Assembly: GCF_002155145.1 (NCBI RefSeq)
Contig: NZ_CP021323.1
Coordinates: 1,488,001-1,552,000, forward strand
Reading direction: 5' to 3'
Length of the DNA stretch: 64,000 nucleotides
Origin: Kushneria konosiri
GTDB taxonomy: Bacteria; Pseudomonadota; Gammaproteobacteria; Pseudomonadales; Halomonadaceae
This document shows positions 1-7,854 of this stretch, piece by piece. Positions within the stretch are counted from its first letter, which is position 1, and the number at the start of each line of letters is the position of its first letter. The notes under the pieces are model-generated. The model saw nothing but the letters and a program-made list of their open reading frames with translations, did not search any database and was not told where the DNA came from. The translations under genes were made by a program, and so were the position numbers.

Positions 1-1
1 C

Positions 2-901
2 GCGATGGCCGGAGTGCCGGTCACCATCGTCAACGCCCGCATTACCGAGCGCGGCTTTGCCCGCTATCAGCGCTTCTCGAAACTGATGGGCGAGGCGATT
101 CGCCGGCTGGCCTGGGTGGGCGCCAAGTCTGCCGAGGACGCCAAGCGCTTTCGTGCCCTCGGGGTCTCGGCCCGCCGGCTCAATGTAACCGGCGCGCTCA
201 AGTATGATCTGCACGTCGATGAGCAGGTGTTCGACCACGCCGATGCGCTGCGCGGCCGGATCGGTGAACGCCCGGTCTGGGTGGCGGGATCGACCCATGA
301 GGGCGAAGAAGAGCAGATTCTGGCCGCGCACGAGCGTCTTCTGGCCCGCTTTCCCGAGGCACTCTTGATTCTGGTGCCGCGCCATCCGCAGCGCTTTGAC
401 GAGGTGGCCGAGCTGTGCCTCGATCGCGGCCTGTCGGTGGCCCGTCGCAGTAACGAGGAAGATATCGAGCGTGACACCCAGGTCTATCTGGGCGACACCA
501 TGGGCGAGCTGATGACGTTTTATGCAACCGGCGATATCGCCTTTGTCGGGGGGTCCCTGGTGGATATCGGTGGGCATAATCTGCTGGAGCCAGCCGCACT
601 GGGATTGCCGATCGTCAGCGGGCCATCACTGTCGAGTCTGGGGGAGGTGGCCGACACGCTGGAGGAGGCGCATGCCCGGATAGAAGTCGAAAGTGCCGGC
701 ATGCTGGGTGAGATGCTGGTGTCACTGATGCTCGATGAGGTGCGTCGAGATACGCTGGGCCGCAACGCGCTGGCGGTGGTGGAGGCCAACCGCGGCGCAC
801 TGGGACACACTCGGGACTATCTGGGACGTCTGATTCGCGCTCGCGAGCTGCACGAGCCCTGGCCGCTGGCAGATGATCGGCCGCCGGAAGGCGGGCGCTA
901 G
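2..901 (+). CDS. waaA: 3-deoxy-D-manno-octulosonic acid (Kdo) transferase, C-terminal part
   Basis: WaaA moves Kdo from CMP-Kdo to lipid A precursor at the inner membrane, the step that joins lipid A to the LPS core. The frame is open to the left edge, so the gene starts upstream; about 300 residues remain of a protein that is usually about 420. What remains is the end of the N-terminal half and the GT-B C-terminal domain, with WVAGSTHEGEEE, LILVPRHPQRF and the donor-binding stretch FVGGSLVDIGGHNLLEPAA. The stop TAG lies in a CTAG palindrome shared with the stop of the convergent small gene at 898-1239. The identification is firm; only the start is missing. Confidence 0.95.
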   Translation, partial: AMAGVPVTIVNARITERGFARYQRFSKLMGEAIRRLAWVGAKSAEDAKRFRALGVSARRLNVTGALKYDLHVDEQVFDHADALRGRIGERPVWVAGSTHEGEEEQILAAHERLLARFPEALLILVPRHPQRFDEVAELCLDRGLSVARRSNEEDIERDTQVYLGDTMGELMTFYATGDIAFVGGSLVDIGGHNLLEPAALGLPIVSGPSLSSLGEVADTLEEAHARIEVESAGMLGEMLVSLMLDEVRRDTLGRNALAVVEANRGALGHTRDYLGRLIRARELHEPWPLADDRPPEGGR

Positions 902-1239
902 TGGCGTGAGGCCTGGCGCCAGCCATGCTGCCAGGCATGGTGATTGAGATATTCGGCCAGCCGCGCGCGGGTGTCGCTCATTGGGCGGCCCGGGGCAATA
1001 ATGGTGGTGGTGGTTCGACACATCAGCGTGTATTGGTGACGTTCAACGTTGAACCAGACACTCAGCAGGGGTCTGACGATCTCGCATCTGGCAAGCTCAA
1101 AATGCAGGGAATGATCGGCCCCTCGGACCTGCACACCTTCAATACCCAGCGCATCACGAGATTCCAGCAGTGCCCTGCGCAGTTGATGCAGGGAGGACGG
1201 CGCGCACGAGCGGGCGGAAAGGTCACTGCTCTGTCGCAT
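898..1239 (-). CDS. Hypothetical protein, 113 aa, convergent with waaA
   Basis: I do not recognise this protein. Support for a real gene is threefold: a purine-rich Shine-Dalgarno stretch (AGAGGG) 6 bases before the ATG, codon choice like the neighbouring genes (CTG, GCC, ATC favoured), and a mixed, protein-like composition in the middle (SVWFNVERHQYTLMC). It has no signal peptide or membrane segment. Its stop overlaps that of waaA by two bases in the palindrome CTAG. The N-terminus is Ser/Arg-rich and may not be the true start; a start further in would leave the conserved-looking part from about residue 20 onward. Its role is unknown. Confidence 0.62.
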   Translation of the reverse strand: MRQSSDLSARSCAPSSLHQLRRALLESRDALGIEGVQVRGADHSLHFELARCEIVRPLLSVWFNVERHQYTLMCRTTTTIIAPGRPMSDTRARLAEYLNHHAWQHGWRQASRH

Positions 1240-1455
1240 GCGAAACCCTCTTTCTTGTCATTGAATGTTCGAGATTTAATGTCCGGTGGCCCCGGAAGAT
1301 CGTTGTGTCGTGACATGTTTCTGTCGTGACCGACCAACGTAGCGGCCCACCAAACCCCTGATGGATGCAGCGTAGCTGTGACGCACAGATAATAGTGATA
1401 AACGCAGGTAATATTCTGCAGCTAAAGTGTGATTGAATGTTTCAGTAAGGCAGTT

Positions 1456-1483
1456 CGCCGTGAGTATTTGGTAACTCACGGCG
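1456..1483. repeat. Inverted repeat downstream of rpiA
   Basis: A perfect 10-bp stem (CGCCGTGAGT with ACTCACGGCG) encloses an 8-base loop, starting 22 bases beyond the rpiA stop. Neither strand has a T-run after the stem, so it is not a standard intrinsic terminator. It may protect the 3' end of the rpiA transcript or act with Rho; this is inference. Confidence 0.4.
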
Positions 1484-1504
1484 GGGGAGGGAGCAAACAG
1501 GGAT

Positions 1505-2191
1505 CTAGCGCCCGGGACTCATGCGTTGAACGCCCTCGGCGGTGCCCAGCAGCAGCAGATCGGCGCCACGATGGGCAAACAATCCATTGGTCACGACGCC
1601 GGCGATCTGATTGATGCGCGTTTCCAGATCCCGGGCGTTATCGATGAGCTGATCATAAAGATCGATGATCTGATTTCCATTATCGGTGACCACGCCCTGT
1701 CGGTAAACGGGGCTGAATCCGAGTTTGACCATCTCGCGCGCCACATACGAGCGCGCCATGGGGATGACCTCGATGGGCAGCGGAAATCCACCCAGTTGAT
1801 GCACCAGCTTGGAGCCGTCGGCAATACAGATGAACTCTTTTGCACAGGCGGCCACGATCTTTTCACGGGTCAGCGCCGCGCCCCCGCCCTTGATCATGGC
1901 AAAATCATGATCGATTTCGTCGGCACCATCGACATAGACGCTCAGCGTGCCGGCCTGGTTGAGATCGAATACTTCGATGCCGGCAGCCCTGAGCCGGCGC
2001 TCGGTCTCGGTGGAGCTTGCCACGGCACCGGCAAAGTCGTCGCGTAGCGGTGCCAGTGCCTCGATGAAAAGGTTGACGGTCGAGCCCGAGCCAACCCCCA
2101 GCACGGTATCACGACGCAGTTTCGAACGGATTTCCTGCACTGCTGCCTGCGCCACCGCCCGCTTGAGCTCTGACTGGTCCTGGGATGTCAT
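1505..2191 (-). CDS. rpiA: Ribose-5-phosphate isomerase A
   Basis: RpiA interconverts ribose 5-phosphate and ribulose 5-phosphate in the non-oxidative pentose phosphate pathway (cytosol). The 228-residue protein has the full set of family motifs: GVGSGSTVN near residue 32 (phosphate loop), the SSTETE segment, DGADEID near residue 87, and [12 protein letters not shown] near residue 100 with the catalytic acid and lysine region. The length matches the usual 219-230. It is transcribed away from ilvA; the 190-bp gap between them holds a parS site. A 10-bp inverted repeat lies just downstream (1456-1483) but has no T-run. Confidence 0.97.
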   Translation of the reverse strand: MTSQDQSELKRAVAQAAVQEIRSKLRRDTVLGVGSGSTVNLFIEALAPLRDDFAGAVASSTETERRLRAAGIEVFDLNQAGTLSVYVDGADEIDHDFAMIKGGGAALTREKIVAACAKEFICIADGSKLVHQLGGFPLPIEVIPMARSYVAREMVKLGFSPVYRQGVVTDNGNQIIDLYDQLIDNARDLETRINQIAGVVTNGLFAHRGADLLLLGTAEGVQRMSPGR

Positions 2192-2298
2192 GGTGTCTCC
2201 GAATCTGATGATGTTCTACAGCGGCCCATCAGGCGTATCATGGCGATTACCGTGGACACTGTCGATGGTTGCATGTGCTGTACCCGCCTCGGGCCTTT

Positions 2299-2314
2299 TG
2301 TTTCACGTGAAACA
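2299..2314. other. parS centromere site (ParB binding), first copy
   Basis: The 16-bp sequence TGTTTCACGTGAAACA is a perfect palindrome and matches the conserved bacterial parS consensus for chromosomal ParB. It sits in the rpiA-ilvA intergenic gap. An identical copy lies at 10345-10360. ParB loads here and, with ParA and SMC, organises and segregates the origin region. Confidence 0.9.
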
Positions 2315-2383
2315 TCACACGCGCGTGTCATGTCATCCGGTGCCCCGCAGCGCCGCCCTCAAGTCATTGCCCAGGATATGAGA

Positions 2384-3898
2384 ATGCTGGAAGCCTACGC
2401 CAAGAGAATCCTTCAGGCCCGCGTCTACGAAGCAGCGGTTGAAACGCCCCTTTCCGACATGCCGCAGATGTCCAGACGCCTTGATAACCATGTGCTTCTC
2501 AAGCGCGAGGATCTGCAGCCGGTTTACTCCTTCAAGATTCGCGGCGCCTACAACTGCATGGCGCAGCTCAACGAAGAGCAGCGCGCGAAGGGTGTAATTA
2601 CTGCCTCGGCAGGCAACCACGCTCAGGGCGTGTCGATGGCGGCCAAACGCATGGGCATTCATGCCACGATCGTGATGCCGCGCATTACCCCCGAAATCAA
2701 GGTCTCGGCCGCGCGGGCACGGGGCGCGAAAGTCGTGCTCAAGGGAGACTCCTTCAATGATGCCCTGACGCATGCCCAGATGCTGATGAACGAGCATGGC
2801 TACACCTGGATTCCGCCCTTTGATCATCCGGACGTGATCGCCGGTCAGGGGACAGTGGCGATGGAAATTCTGCGCCAGCATCAGGGTCCGATTGATGCGG
2901 TGTTTGCCCCGGTGGGCGGCGGTGGTCTGCTGGCGGGTATGGCCGCCTATATCAAGTATCTGCGTCCGGACATTCGGGTCATCGGCGTCGAGCCCGAGGA
3001 TGCCGCCTGTCTCAAGGCCGCGCTGGAAGCCGGAGAGCGCGTCACGCTGGATCAGGTCGGCCTTTTTGCCGAAGGCGTGGCCGTGTCCCAGATCGGCGAG
3101 GCGCCGTTTGAAATCCTGCGTCATCACGTTGATGAGGTGATCACCGTCAACACCGATGAGATGTGTGCCGCGGTCAAGGATATCTTCGAGGACACCCGCG
3201 CCGTCTCTGAAACCTCAGGGGCCCTGTCGCTGGCCGGTCTCAAGAAATATGCCCAGCGCGAAGGCGTTCGGGACAAGACGCTGATCGCCATCAATTCAGG
3301 CGCCAATCTCAACTTTGACCGGCTGCAGCACATTGCCGAGCGCACCGAGCTTGGCGAGCAGCGCGAAGCGATCCTGGCCGTCACCATTCCCGAGCGTCCC
3401 GGCAGCTTCAAGGCATTTTGCAAGGCGCTGGGCCGTCGTATGGTCACCGAATTCAACTATCGCTACGCCGATGCCCGTCAGGCGCATATCTTTGTCGGCG
3501 TGCAGGTACAGCCCGGCGGAAAGGATCGGCTTGACGTGGTCAGCAAGCTCGAGGCGGCGGGCTATAGCGTTGAGGATCTTACCGATAACGAGCTGGCCAA
3601 GCTGCACATTCGCCATCTTGGCGGAGGACGTCCGCAGGAGCCGTTCAGCGAGCGTCTGTACCGTTTCGAGTTTCCGGAGCGTCCCGGCGCGCTGATGAAC
3701 TTCCTGAATCATCTGCCCGGTGGCTGGAACATCTCACTGTTTCATTATCGCAACCACGGCGCCGCCTACGGTCGGGTCCTGATCGGCATGCAGGTGCCTG
3801 AAGCCGACTGTGCCACGCTCGAGCAGCGTCTTGATGAGATCGGCTATCGCTACTGGCATGAAACCGATAATCCGGCCTATCGACTCTTTGTCTCCTGA
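2384..3898 (+). CDS. ilvA: Threonine ammonia-lyase, biosynthetic
   Basis: IlvA converts threonine to 2-oxobutanoate and ammonia, the first committed step of isoleucine synthesis, using PLP. The start is set at ATG 2384 because AGGA lies 7 bases upstream and the protein then begins MLEAYAKRILQARVYEAA, typical of the family; the open frame further upstream runs through the parS site. Features of the 504-residue protein: the PLP lysine in YSFKIRGAYN (about residue 58), SAGNHAQG, the phosphate loop GGGGLLAGMA (about residue 185), and two C-terminal ACT-like regulatory domains (about residues 325-500) that bind isoleucine and valine. The length equals the usual feedback-regulated form. Confidence 0.96.
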   Translation: MLEAYAKRILQARVYEAAVETPLSDMPQMSRRLDNHVLLKREDLQPVYSFKIRGAYNCMAQLNEEQRAKGVITASAGNHAQGVSMAAKRMGIHATIVMPRITPEIKVSAARARGAKVVLKGDSFNDALTHAQMLMNEHGYTWIPPFDHPDVIAGQGTVAMEILRQHQGPIDAVFAPVGGGGLLAGMAAYIKYLRPDIRVIGVEPEDAACLKAALEAGERVTLDQVGLFAEGVAVSQIGEAPFEILRHHVDEVITVNTDEMCAAVKDIFEDTRAVSETSGALSLAGLKKYAQREGVRDKTLIAINSGANLNFDRLQHIAERTELGEQREAILAVTIPERPGSFKAFCKALGRRMVTEFNYRYADARQAHIFVGVQVQPGGKDRLDVVSKLEAAGYSVEDLTDNELAKLHIRHLGGGRPQEPFSERLYRFEFPERPGALMNFLNHLPGGWNISLFHYRNHGAAYGRVLIGMQVPEADCATLEQRLDEIGYRYWHETDNPAYRLFVS

Positions 3899-3961
3899 AG
3901 CGCGAGGCGGATCCCTGGCACTGCGGCAATGCAACGATATGTAATGTTGGCATCTGCGATA

Positions 3962-3990
3962 TTGTGCTGATTCGGCGGTGCCACTATGAT
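3962..3990 (+). promoter_or_regulatory. Possible sigma-70 promoter for the 31-aa membrane peptide
   Basis: TTGTGC (3962-3967) and TATGAT (3985-3990) are separated by 17 bases, the standard spacing, about 60 bases before the small gene at 4053. The -10 box is 5/6 to consensus; the -35 is weak. Confidence 0.4.
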
Positions 3991-4052
3991 GGCGCCGCTG
4001 CGGCCCGCCCGGGCCGTTCCCTATTGCGTTCTTCTGTTGTGACGGAGCAGTA

Positions 4053-4148
4053 ATGAGACGTAAACCCGATCTGGTCTTTACCCTGGTACTCATTCTTGGT
4101 CTGGGCGTTGTCGCCACGGGCTATGCCCAGACTGTCATGGGGTATTAG
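4053..4148 (+). CDS. Small single-pass membrane protein, 31 aa
   Basis: A 31-residue reading frame starts at ATG 4053 with GGAG 5 bases upstream. It begins with a basic stretch MRRKPDL, followed by one hydrophobic helix (VFTLVLILGLGVVATGYA, about residues 8-25) and a short polar tail QTVMGY. Positive charges before the helix predict an N-in single-pass inner-membrane protein. It has its own possible promoter at 3962 and a strong terminator at 4223. I have a weak recollection of similar tiny proteins in pseudomonads but cannot confirm it. The function is unknown. Confidence 0.7.
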   Translation: MRRKPDLVFTLVLILGLGVVATGYAQTVMGY

Positions 4149-4222
4149 ACGTGTCTTGATGGAACAGGGGATCGTTTCGAGGCGGGAAGGTTCAAGCAGG
4201 GCTGCTCGGCAACAGAACAGTT

Positions 4223-4250
4223 AAAAACGCATCCCTATGGATGCGTTTTT
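4223..4250. terminator. Bidirectional intrinsic terminator
   Basis: A 12-bp palindromic stem (AAAAACGCATCC / GGATGCGTTTTT) has a 4-base loop and runs of A and T on the two sides. It can end transcription of the 31-aa gene on the plus strand and of ygfA on the minus strand. Confidence 0.88.
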
Positions 4251-4282
4251 TTATGTCGCGACAAAAGCGTCCTTGCGCGACA

Positions 4283-4912
4283 TCAGGATGTAGCAGGGTG
4301 CGGCCTGAGTACCTGTCGGTCGCTGACGATCATGTCAAGATTCACATCCCAGGGCTGGTGTGGCAGCTGCTCAACCTGCTGGCAGTTGTGCGCCACGCCG
4401 ATCAGGGTCGGCCGCGGGCCGCAGGTTTTTGATGCAAAGGCGAGAGTGCGGTCGTAAAAGCCACCGCCCATGCCAAGACGATGCCCCTGTGCATCGAAGC
4501 CCACCAGTGGCATCAGCACCACATCCATGGCCCAGGGCGGAAGACGGCGAATGCGATGGCCACTCTGGCGCAGGTCGGGCTCGGTGATCCTGAAGCGATT
4601 GAGCACCATGCGGGTATCCGGACGCCAGTGCACGAACCACAGGCGATTTTCCACCAGCGGACGCAATACCGGTAGGTAGACCCGGGTGCCGCGCTGATGC
4701 AGCCAGTCTATCAGCGGGGTCGGATCGATCTCGCCCCTTTCAGGAAGATACAGCGCCACATGGCGTGCATATCGCAACGACGATAGCTGCATCAATTGAT
4801 GGACCAGTGCCATTGACGCCAGACGCTGGGCTCGAGCATCGAGCGTGCGTCGACGACGGCGCAGTTCGCGGCGCAGTGCCGGTCGATCATCGGAAGCCGT
4901 CAGGGGCGCCAT
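4283..4912 (-). CDS. ygfA: 5-formyltetrahydrofolate cyclo-ligase
   Basis: The enzyme uses ATP to convert 5-formyl-THF to 5,10-methenyl-THF, returning a storage or inhibitory folate to one-carbon metabolism. The start at 4912 gives 209 residues (MAPLTASDDRPALRREL), close to the family's usual 180-210; the frame remains open further upstream but that sequence is Arg/Pro-rich and runs into the 6S RNA region. Motifs: the basic N-terminal helix RRELRRRRRTL, LYLPERGEID (about residue 58), and the C-terminal LGMGGGFYDR nucleotide/folate signature. It lies downstream of ssrS on the same strand, as in most gammaproteobacteria, so the two are probably co-transcribed in part. Confidence 0.93.
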   Translation of the reverse strand: MAPLTASDDRPALRRELRRRRRTLDARAQRLASMALVHQLMQLSSLRYARHVALYLPERGEIDPTPLIDWLHQRGTRVYLPVLRPLVENRLWFVHWRPDTRMVLNRFRITEPDLRQSGHRIRRLPPWAMDVVLMPLVGFDAQGHRLGMGGGFYDRTLAFASKTCGPRPTLIGVAHNCQQVEQLPHQPWDVNLDMIVSDRQVLRPHPATS

Positions 4913-5043
4913 GTCGGTATCTACATGACGGGATAACAAGGGGGAGAAAAAACGTCGCCGAGGGCGAGGTGTACGCAGTGACAAGGCGCGAGGTCTGCGA
5001 GCGCGCGGTTGATCCGCGGGAAGTGCGCAGCGCACTGACATGA

Positions 5044-5225
5044 GAGTTCTCCAGAATGCCGCTGTTGTTCTGGCCCTGAACCTACTGGTTCAAGGTGGGT
5101 GACCGCAAGTGGGCCATCAGGCTTTCCGTCGCGCGGACATGCACACAGGCTCACTTATAGTGGCCCCCTGGGTACTGCGCATAGGCTCGAGGGACTATAA
5201 CAACTGGCAAACATCCCAGAGAACG
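5044..5225 (-). ncRNA. ssrS: 6S RNA
   Basis: The zapA-ygfA gap on the minus strand holds a sequence with 6S RNA architecture. The ends pair in an uninterrupted 13-bp closing stem (GUUCUCUGGGAUG from 5224 with CAUUCUGGAGAAC ending at 5046). The 5' part resembles the known UUCUCUGGGAUGUU start, and near the 3' end lies the typical CCUUGAACC ... GGUUCA hairpin. The length of about 180 nt equals the E. coli RNA (184 nt). A TAGAAT -10 box (5232-5237) puts the start at about 5225, exactly where the stem begins. 6S RNA imitates an open promoter and binds sigma-70 RNA polymerase in stationary phase. The position between zapA and ygfA is the conserved one. Confidence 0.92.
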
Positions 5226-5231
5226 AGGTCA

Positions 5232-5237
5232 ATTCTA
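5232..5237 (-). promoter_or_regulatory. -10 box of ssrS
   Basis: Read on the minus strand the sequence is TAGAAT, 5/6 to the sigma-70 -10 consensus, and it ends 7 bases before the first base of the 6S RNA closing stem. No good -35 box is visible at the expected distance. Confidence 0.55.
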
Positions 5238-5281
5238 ACAGATATTCCCGGGGGCTGCGCTACCCTGTTGCCCGGCTGATA

Positions 5282-5581
5282 TCAGGAGGTGCGGTTGCGC
5301 TCCAGTGCCTTTTGCAAACGCTCATCAAGCCCGGCAAGTCTATCCTCGAGCTCCTGACGACGTCGGGTTTCAGCACGCAGCTCATGGGTAATGTTCAGCC
5401 CCGCCATCATGGCGACCTTGTCGATGCTGATGGTGCGACCGCGGGTCTGAATGCCGGCCATGGCCTGGTCGAAATAGCGCGCTGCATCATGCAGCGCCTG
5501 CTCTTCACCGGGGGCACAGCTGACAACAAAATTCTGACCCATCAGGGTGATTTCGGCGGTCTGACGAGGACCTTGCGGCAT
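5282..5581 (-). CDS. zapA: Cell division protein ZapA
   Basis: ZapA binds FtsZ and bundles protofilaments in the Z ring. The 99-residue protein has the N-terminal ZapA domain (EITLMGQNFVVSCAPGEEQ, then ISIDKVAMMAGLNI near residues 53-66) and a C-terminal coiled coil (residues about 68-97, rich in Glu/Arg/Leu) for dimerisation. The start at 5581 is chosen because GGAAG lies 7 bases upstream; an in-frame ATG 8 codons earlier (5605) has no ribosome site. It is divergent from ygfB and followed by ssrS and ygfA, the standard gammaproteobacterial order. Confidence 0.93.
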   Translation of the reverse strand: MPQGPRQTAEITLMGQNFVVSCAPGEEQALHDAARYFDQAMAGIQTRGRTISIDKVAMMAGLNITHELRAETRRRQELEDRLAGLDERLQKALERNRTS

Positions 5582-5794
5582 GACATCACTTCCGATATGG
5601 GCCAAGCTCTGGCCGTTACGCTAAGATGGTGGGCAGCCACTGATGGCCTGCAGATGAGGGTTCAACTCAGCTCCATGCCATGTTGCTGCGCTTGCAGCAC
5701 CACTATAGAGAGACGACCGGGGGCGGTCAACGCGCGGCCCCCGGGCGATAGTTCATGATTCCCGCTACGGGAACGACCAGTAAAGGGATGCAGT

Positions 5795-6418
5795 ATGCCG
5801 TCCGGTGATAACGCCCTCGACTTCGCCACCATCAGCGATATTTTTCTAGCCCATGGCAGCCTGCAGTCGCCGGCCTTTTTTGATGGCTATCTGTGCGCGC
5901 GTCTGGCGCTTGAAGACATCAGCGCCGAGGACTGGCTGAACCTGATCTGCGCGGCACTGGGTGTGGAAGAGCCCGCCACCCGTGAAGACGGTGAAAAACT
6001 GCTGGCCTGGCGAGCGATTGCCAAAGAGCGTCTGGATGCCGAAGAAATGAGCTTCGAGCCGCTGCTGCCTGATGAGCTGTTCTCACTGTCCGAGCGCGCG
6101 CAGTCACTCGCCCTTTGGTGTCAGGGTTTTCACGAGGTGGCCGGTGAAGCCGATGCCGAGCAGCGCAAGACATGGTCAACGCCGCTTCAGGAAGGCGTGG
6201 CCGATATCGAGCAACTCTCTCGTATCGATGATGACATCGAGGACAACAGTGAAAACGAAAACGACCTGTTTGCGCTGACCGAGCACGCCCGCATGACGGC
6301 GCTGATGCTCTATGTCGAGCAGCACCCGGGCAAGCCTGACGTCGAAAAGCCGGCGCAGTCGTTTGAAGAGGGCTTGAAGGAAGAAGGTCTGAGTGGTGAC
6401 GGCGAAACGCGTCACTGA
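5795..6418 (+). CDS. ygfB: YecA/UPF0149 family protein YgfB
   Basis: The 207-residue protein is acidic, with the UPF0149 fold signature near the start (FLAHGSLQSPAFFDGYLCA), the middle LWCQGFHEVAGE (about residue 105) and a C-terminal helix ending in MTALMLYVEQ. There is no signal peptide. It starts the ygfB-pepP-ubiH-ubiI group, divergent from zapA as in E. coli. In Pseudomonas the homologue is reported to affect beta-lactam response; I cannot say whether this holds here. The start is supported by AAAGGGA 7 bases upstream. Confidence 0.93.
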   Translation: MPSGDNALDFATISDIFLAHGSLQSPAFFDGYLCARLALEDISAEDWLNLICAALGVEEPATREDGEKLLAWRAIAKERLDAEEMSFEPLLPDELFSLSERAQSLALWCQGFHEVAGEADAEQRKTWSTPLQEGVADIEQLSRIDDDIEDNSENENDLFALTEHARMTALMLYVEQHPGKPDVEKPAQSFEEGLKEEGLSGDGETRH

Positions 6419-6510
6419 GCAATGAGGCGGGTCTGACCACAGAGCGTCAGCGACAGACAGGCGCCGGATGAAGACGCCGTGAGAACACCGGTCACGGGAG
6501 AGAGCATCAA

Positions 6511-7854
6511 GTGACACAGGCAGAGCAGGGCACACCAGCCCCCATCACGACCGAGACGTATCGACAGCGCCGCGAGCGGCTGATATCGGAAGTGGCATCA
6601 GACAGTGCCATTCTCGTTCCGGCGGCCAGGCTTTCGGTGCGCAATCAGGACAGCGAGTATCCGTTTCGACAGGACAGCGACTTTCACTATCTCTGTGGCT
6701 TTCCCGAGCCGGAGGCGTGGCTGATCCTGCTGCCCGGTCGGGATGCAGGAGAGAGTGTCCTGTTCTGTCTGCCACGTGACCCGGCCGCCGAGGCCTGGAC
6801 GGGCAAACGGGTCGGGCCACGCCGGGCCGTCACTCGCTACGGTGTGGATGAGGCCTGGCCGCTGGAAGCGCTCGATGAACAGCTGATGGATCTTCTGGAA
6901 GGCCGGCGTACCCTGTATCTGTCGCTTGATAATGATCGGGCGCTGGCGCTGGCCGGACAGATGCGTGACGGTCTCAAGGCCCGCGAACGGCGCGGCCCGC
7001 CGGCGCCCTCGGGCTATGCCGATATCGACGTGATTCTCCATGAGCAGCGTCTGATCAAATCCGACGAGGAACTGGCGTTGATGCGTCAGGCCGGTGAGAT
7101 TACCGCCCGGGCACACGTCAAGGCCATGCAGGCCGTCAGGCCCGGCATGTTTGAATATCAGCTCCAGGCCACACTGGAATACGCCTTCGTCATGGCCGGC
7201 GCCCGCGCGCCGGCGTATGCCACCATCGTGGGCAGCGGTGCCAATGGCTGTATTCTGCACTACACCGAAAACGATGCCGCGATGGCCTCGGGTGATCTGG
7301 TACTGGTGGATGCCGGCGCCGAGTACGCGCTCTATGCCGGTGACATCACTCGTACCTTCCCGGTCAGTGGCCGCTTTAGCGAGCCGCAGCGCCAGCTCTA
7401 CGAGATCGTGCTCGGCGCCCAGCAGCGTGCCCTTCGTGCCGTGCGCCCCGGTGCCACGATCAAGGGCATTCATGAGGGCGTCGTGCGCGATCTGAGCGCC
7501 GGTCTGGTGGCGCTGGGGCTGGTAGAAGGCCCGGTCGAGACCGTGGTCGAGCAGGGCCACTACAAGCGCTTTTATCTGCACGGCACCTCGCACTGGCTGG
7601 GCCTGGATGTGCATGACGTCGGCGCCTATCAGGTCTCGGGCGAGTCACGCGTGCTCTCGCCCGGCATGGTACTGACCGTCGAGCCCGGGCTCTATATTCC
7701 CGATGATCTGGATATTGCCGAACAGTGGCGTGGCATCGGCATTCGTATTGAAGACAATGTGGCGGTCACGGCGCAGGGCTGCGAGGTGCTGACCGAGGGT
7801 GTGCCCAAACGGGTTCGGGACATCGAGGCGTTGATGGCACAAGGACAGACATGA
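6511..7854 (+). CDS. pepP: Xaa-Pro aminopeptidase
   Basis: PepP removes an N-terminal residue when proline follows it (cytosolic, two Mn ions). The 447-residue protein has the N-terminal aminopeptidase-P domain (residues about 10-140, with QDSDFHYLCGFPEPEAWL) and a C-terminal M24 pita-bread domain. All metal ligands are visible: D in DAGAEYALYAGD and its second Asp, H in GTSHWLGLDVHDVG, E in TVEPGLYIP and E in GIRIEDNVAV. The start is GTG with GGGAGAGA 8-9 bases upstream. The stop overlaps the ubiH start (ATGA), showing translational coupling. Confidence 0.96.
   Translation: MTQAEQGTPAPITTETYRQRRERLISEVASDSAILVPAARLSVRNQDSEYPFRQDSDFHYLCGFPEPEAWLILLPGRDAGESVLFCLPRDPAAEAWTGKRVGPRRAVTRYGVDEAWPLEALDEQLMDLLEGRRTLYLSLDNDRALALAGQMRDGLKARERRGPPAPSGYADIDVILHEQRLIKSDEELALMRQAGEITARAHVKAMQAVRPGMFEYQLQATLEYAFVMAGARAPAYATIVGSGANGCILHYTENDAAMASGDLVLVDAGAEYALYAGDITRTFPVSGRFSEPQRQLYEIVLGAQQRALRAVRPGATIKGIHEGVVRDLSAGLVALGLVEGPVETVVEQGHYKRFYLHGTSHWLGLDVHDVGAYQVSGESRVLSPGMVLTVEPGLYIPDDLDIAEQWRGIGIRIEDNVAVTAQGCEVLTEGVPKRVRDIEALMAQGQT

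Noticed and set aside
1276..1479. 67-codon minus-strand frame between rpiA and the small gene
   Set aside because: No ribosome site, atypical codon use, overlaps a hairpin; regarded as non-coding.
2240..2383. N-terminal extension of ilvA by 48 codons
   Set aside because: It would be translated through the parS site, has no ribosome site and is not part of the known family.
4921..5154. Small minus-strand open frame in the zapA-ygfA gap
   Set aside because: It lies across the 6S RNA and ygfA leader; the RNA structure explains the sequence better.
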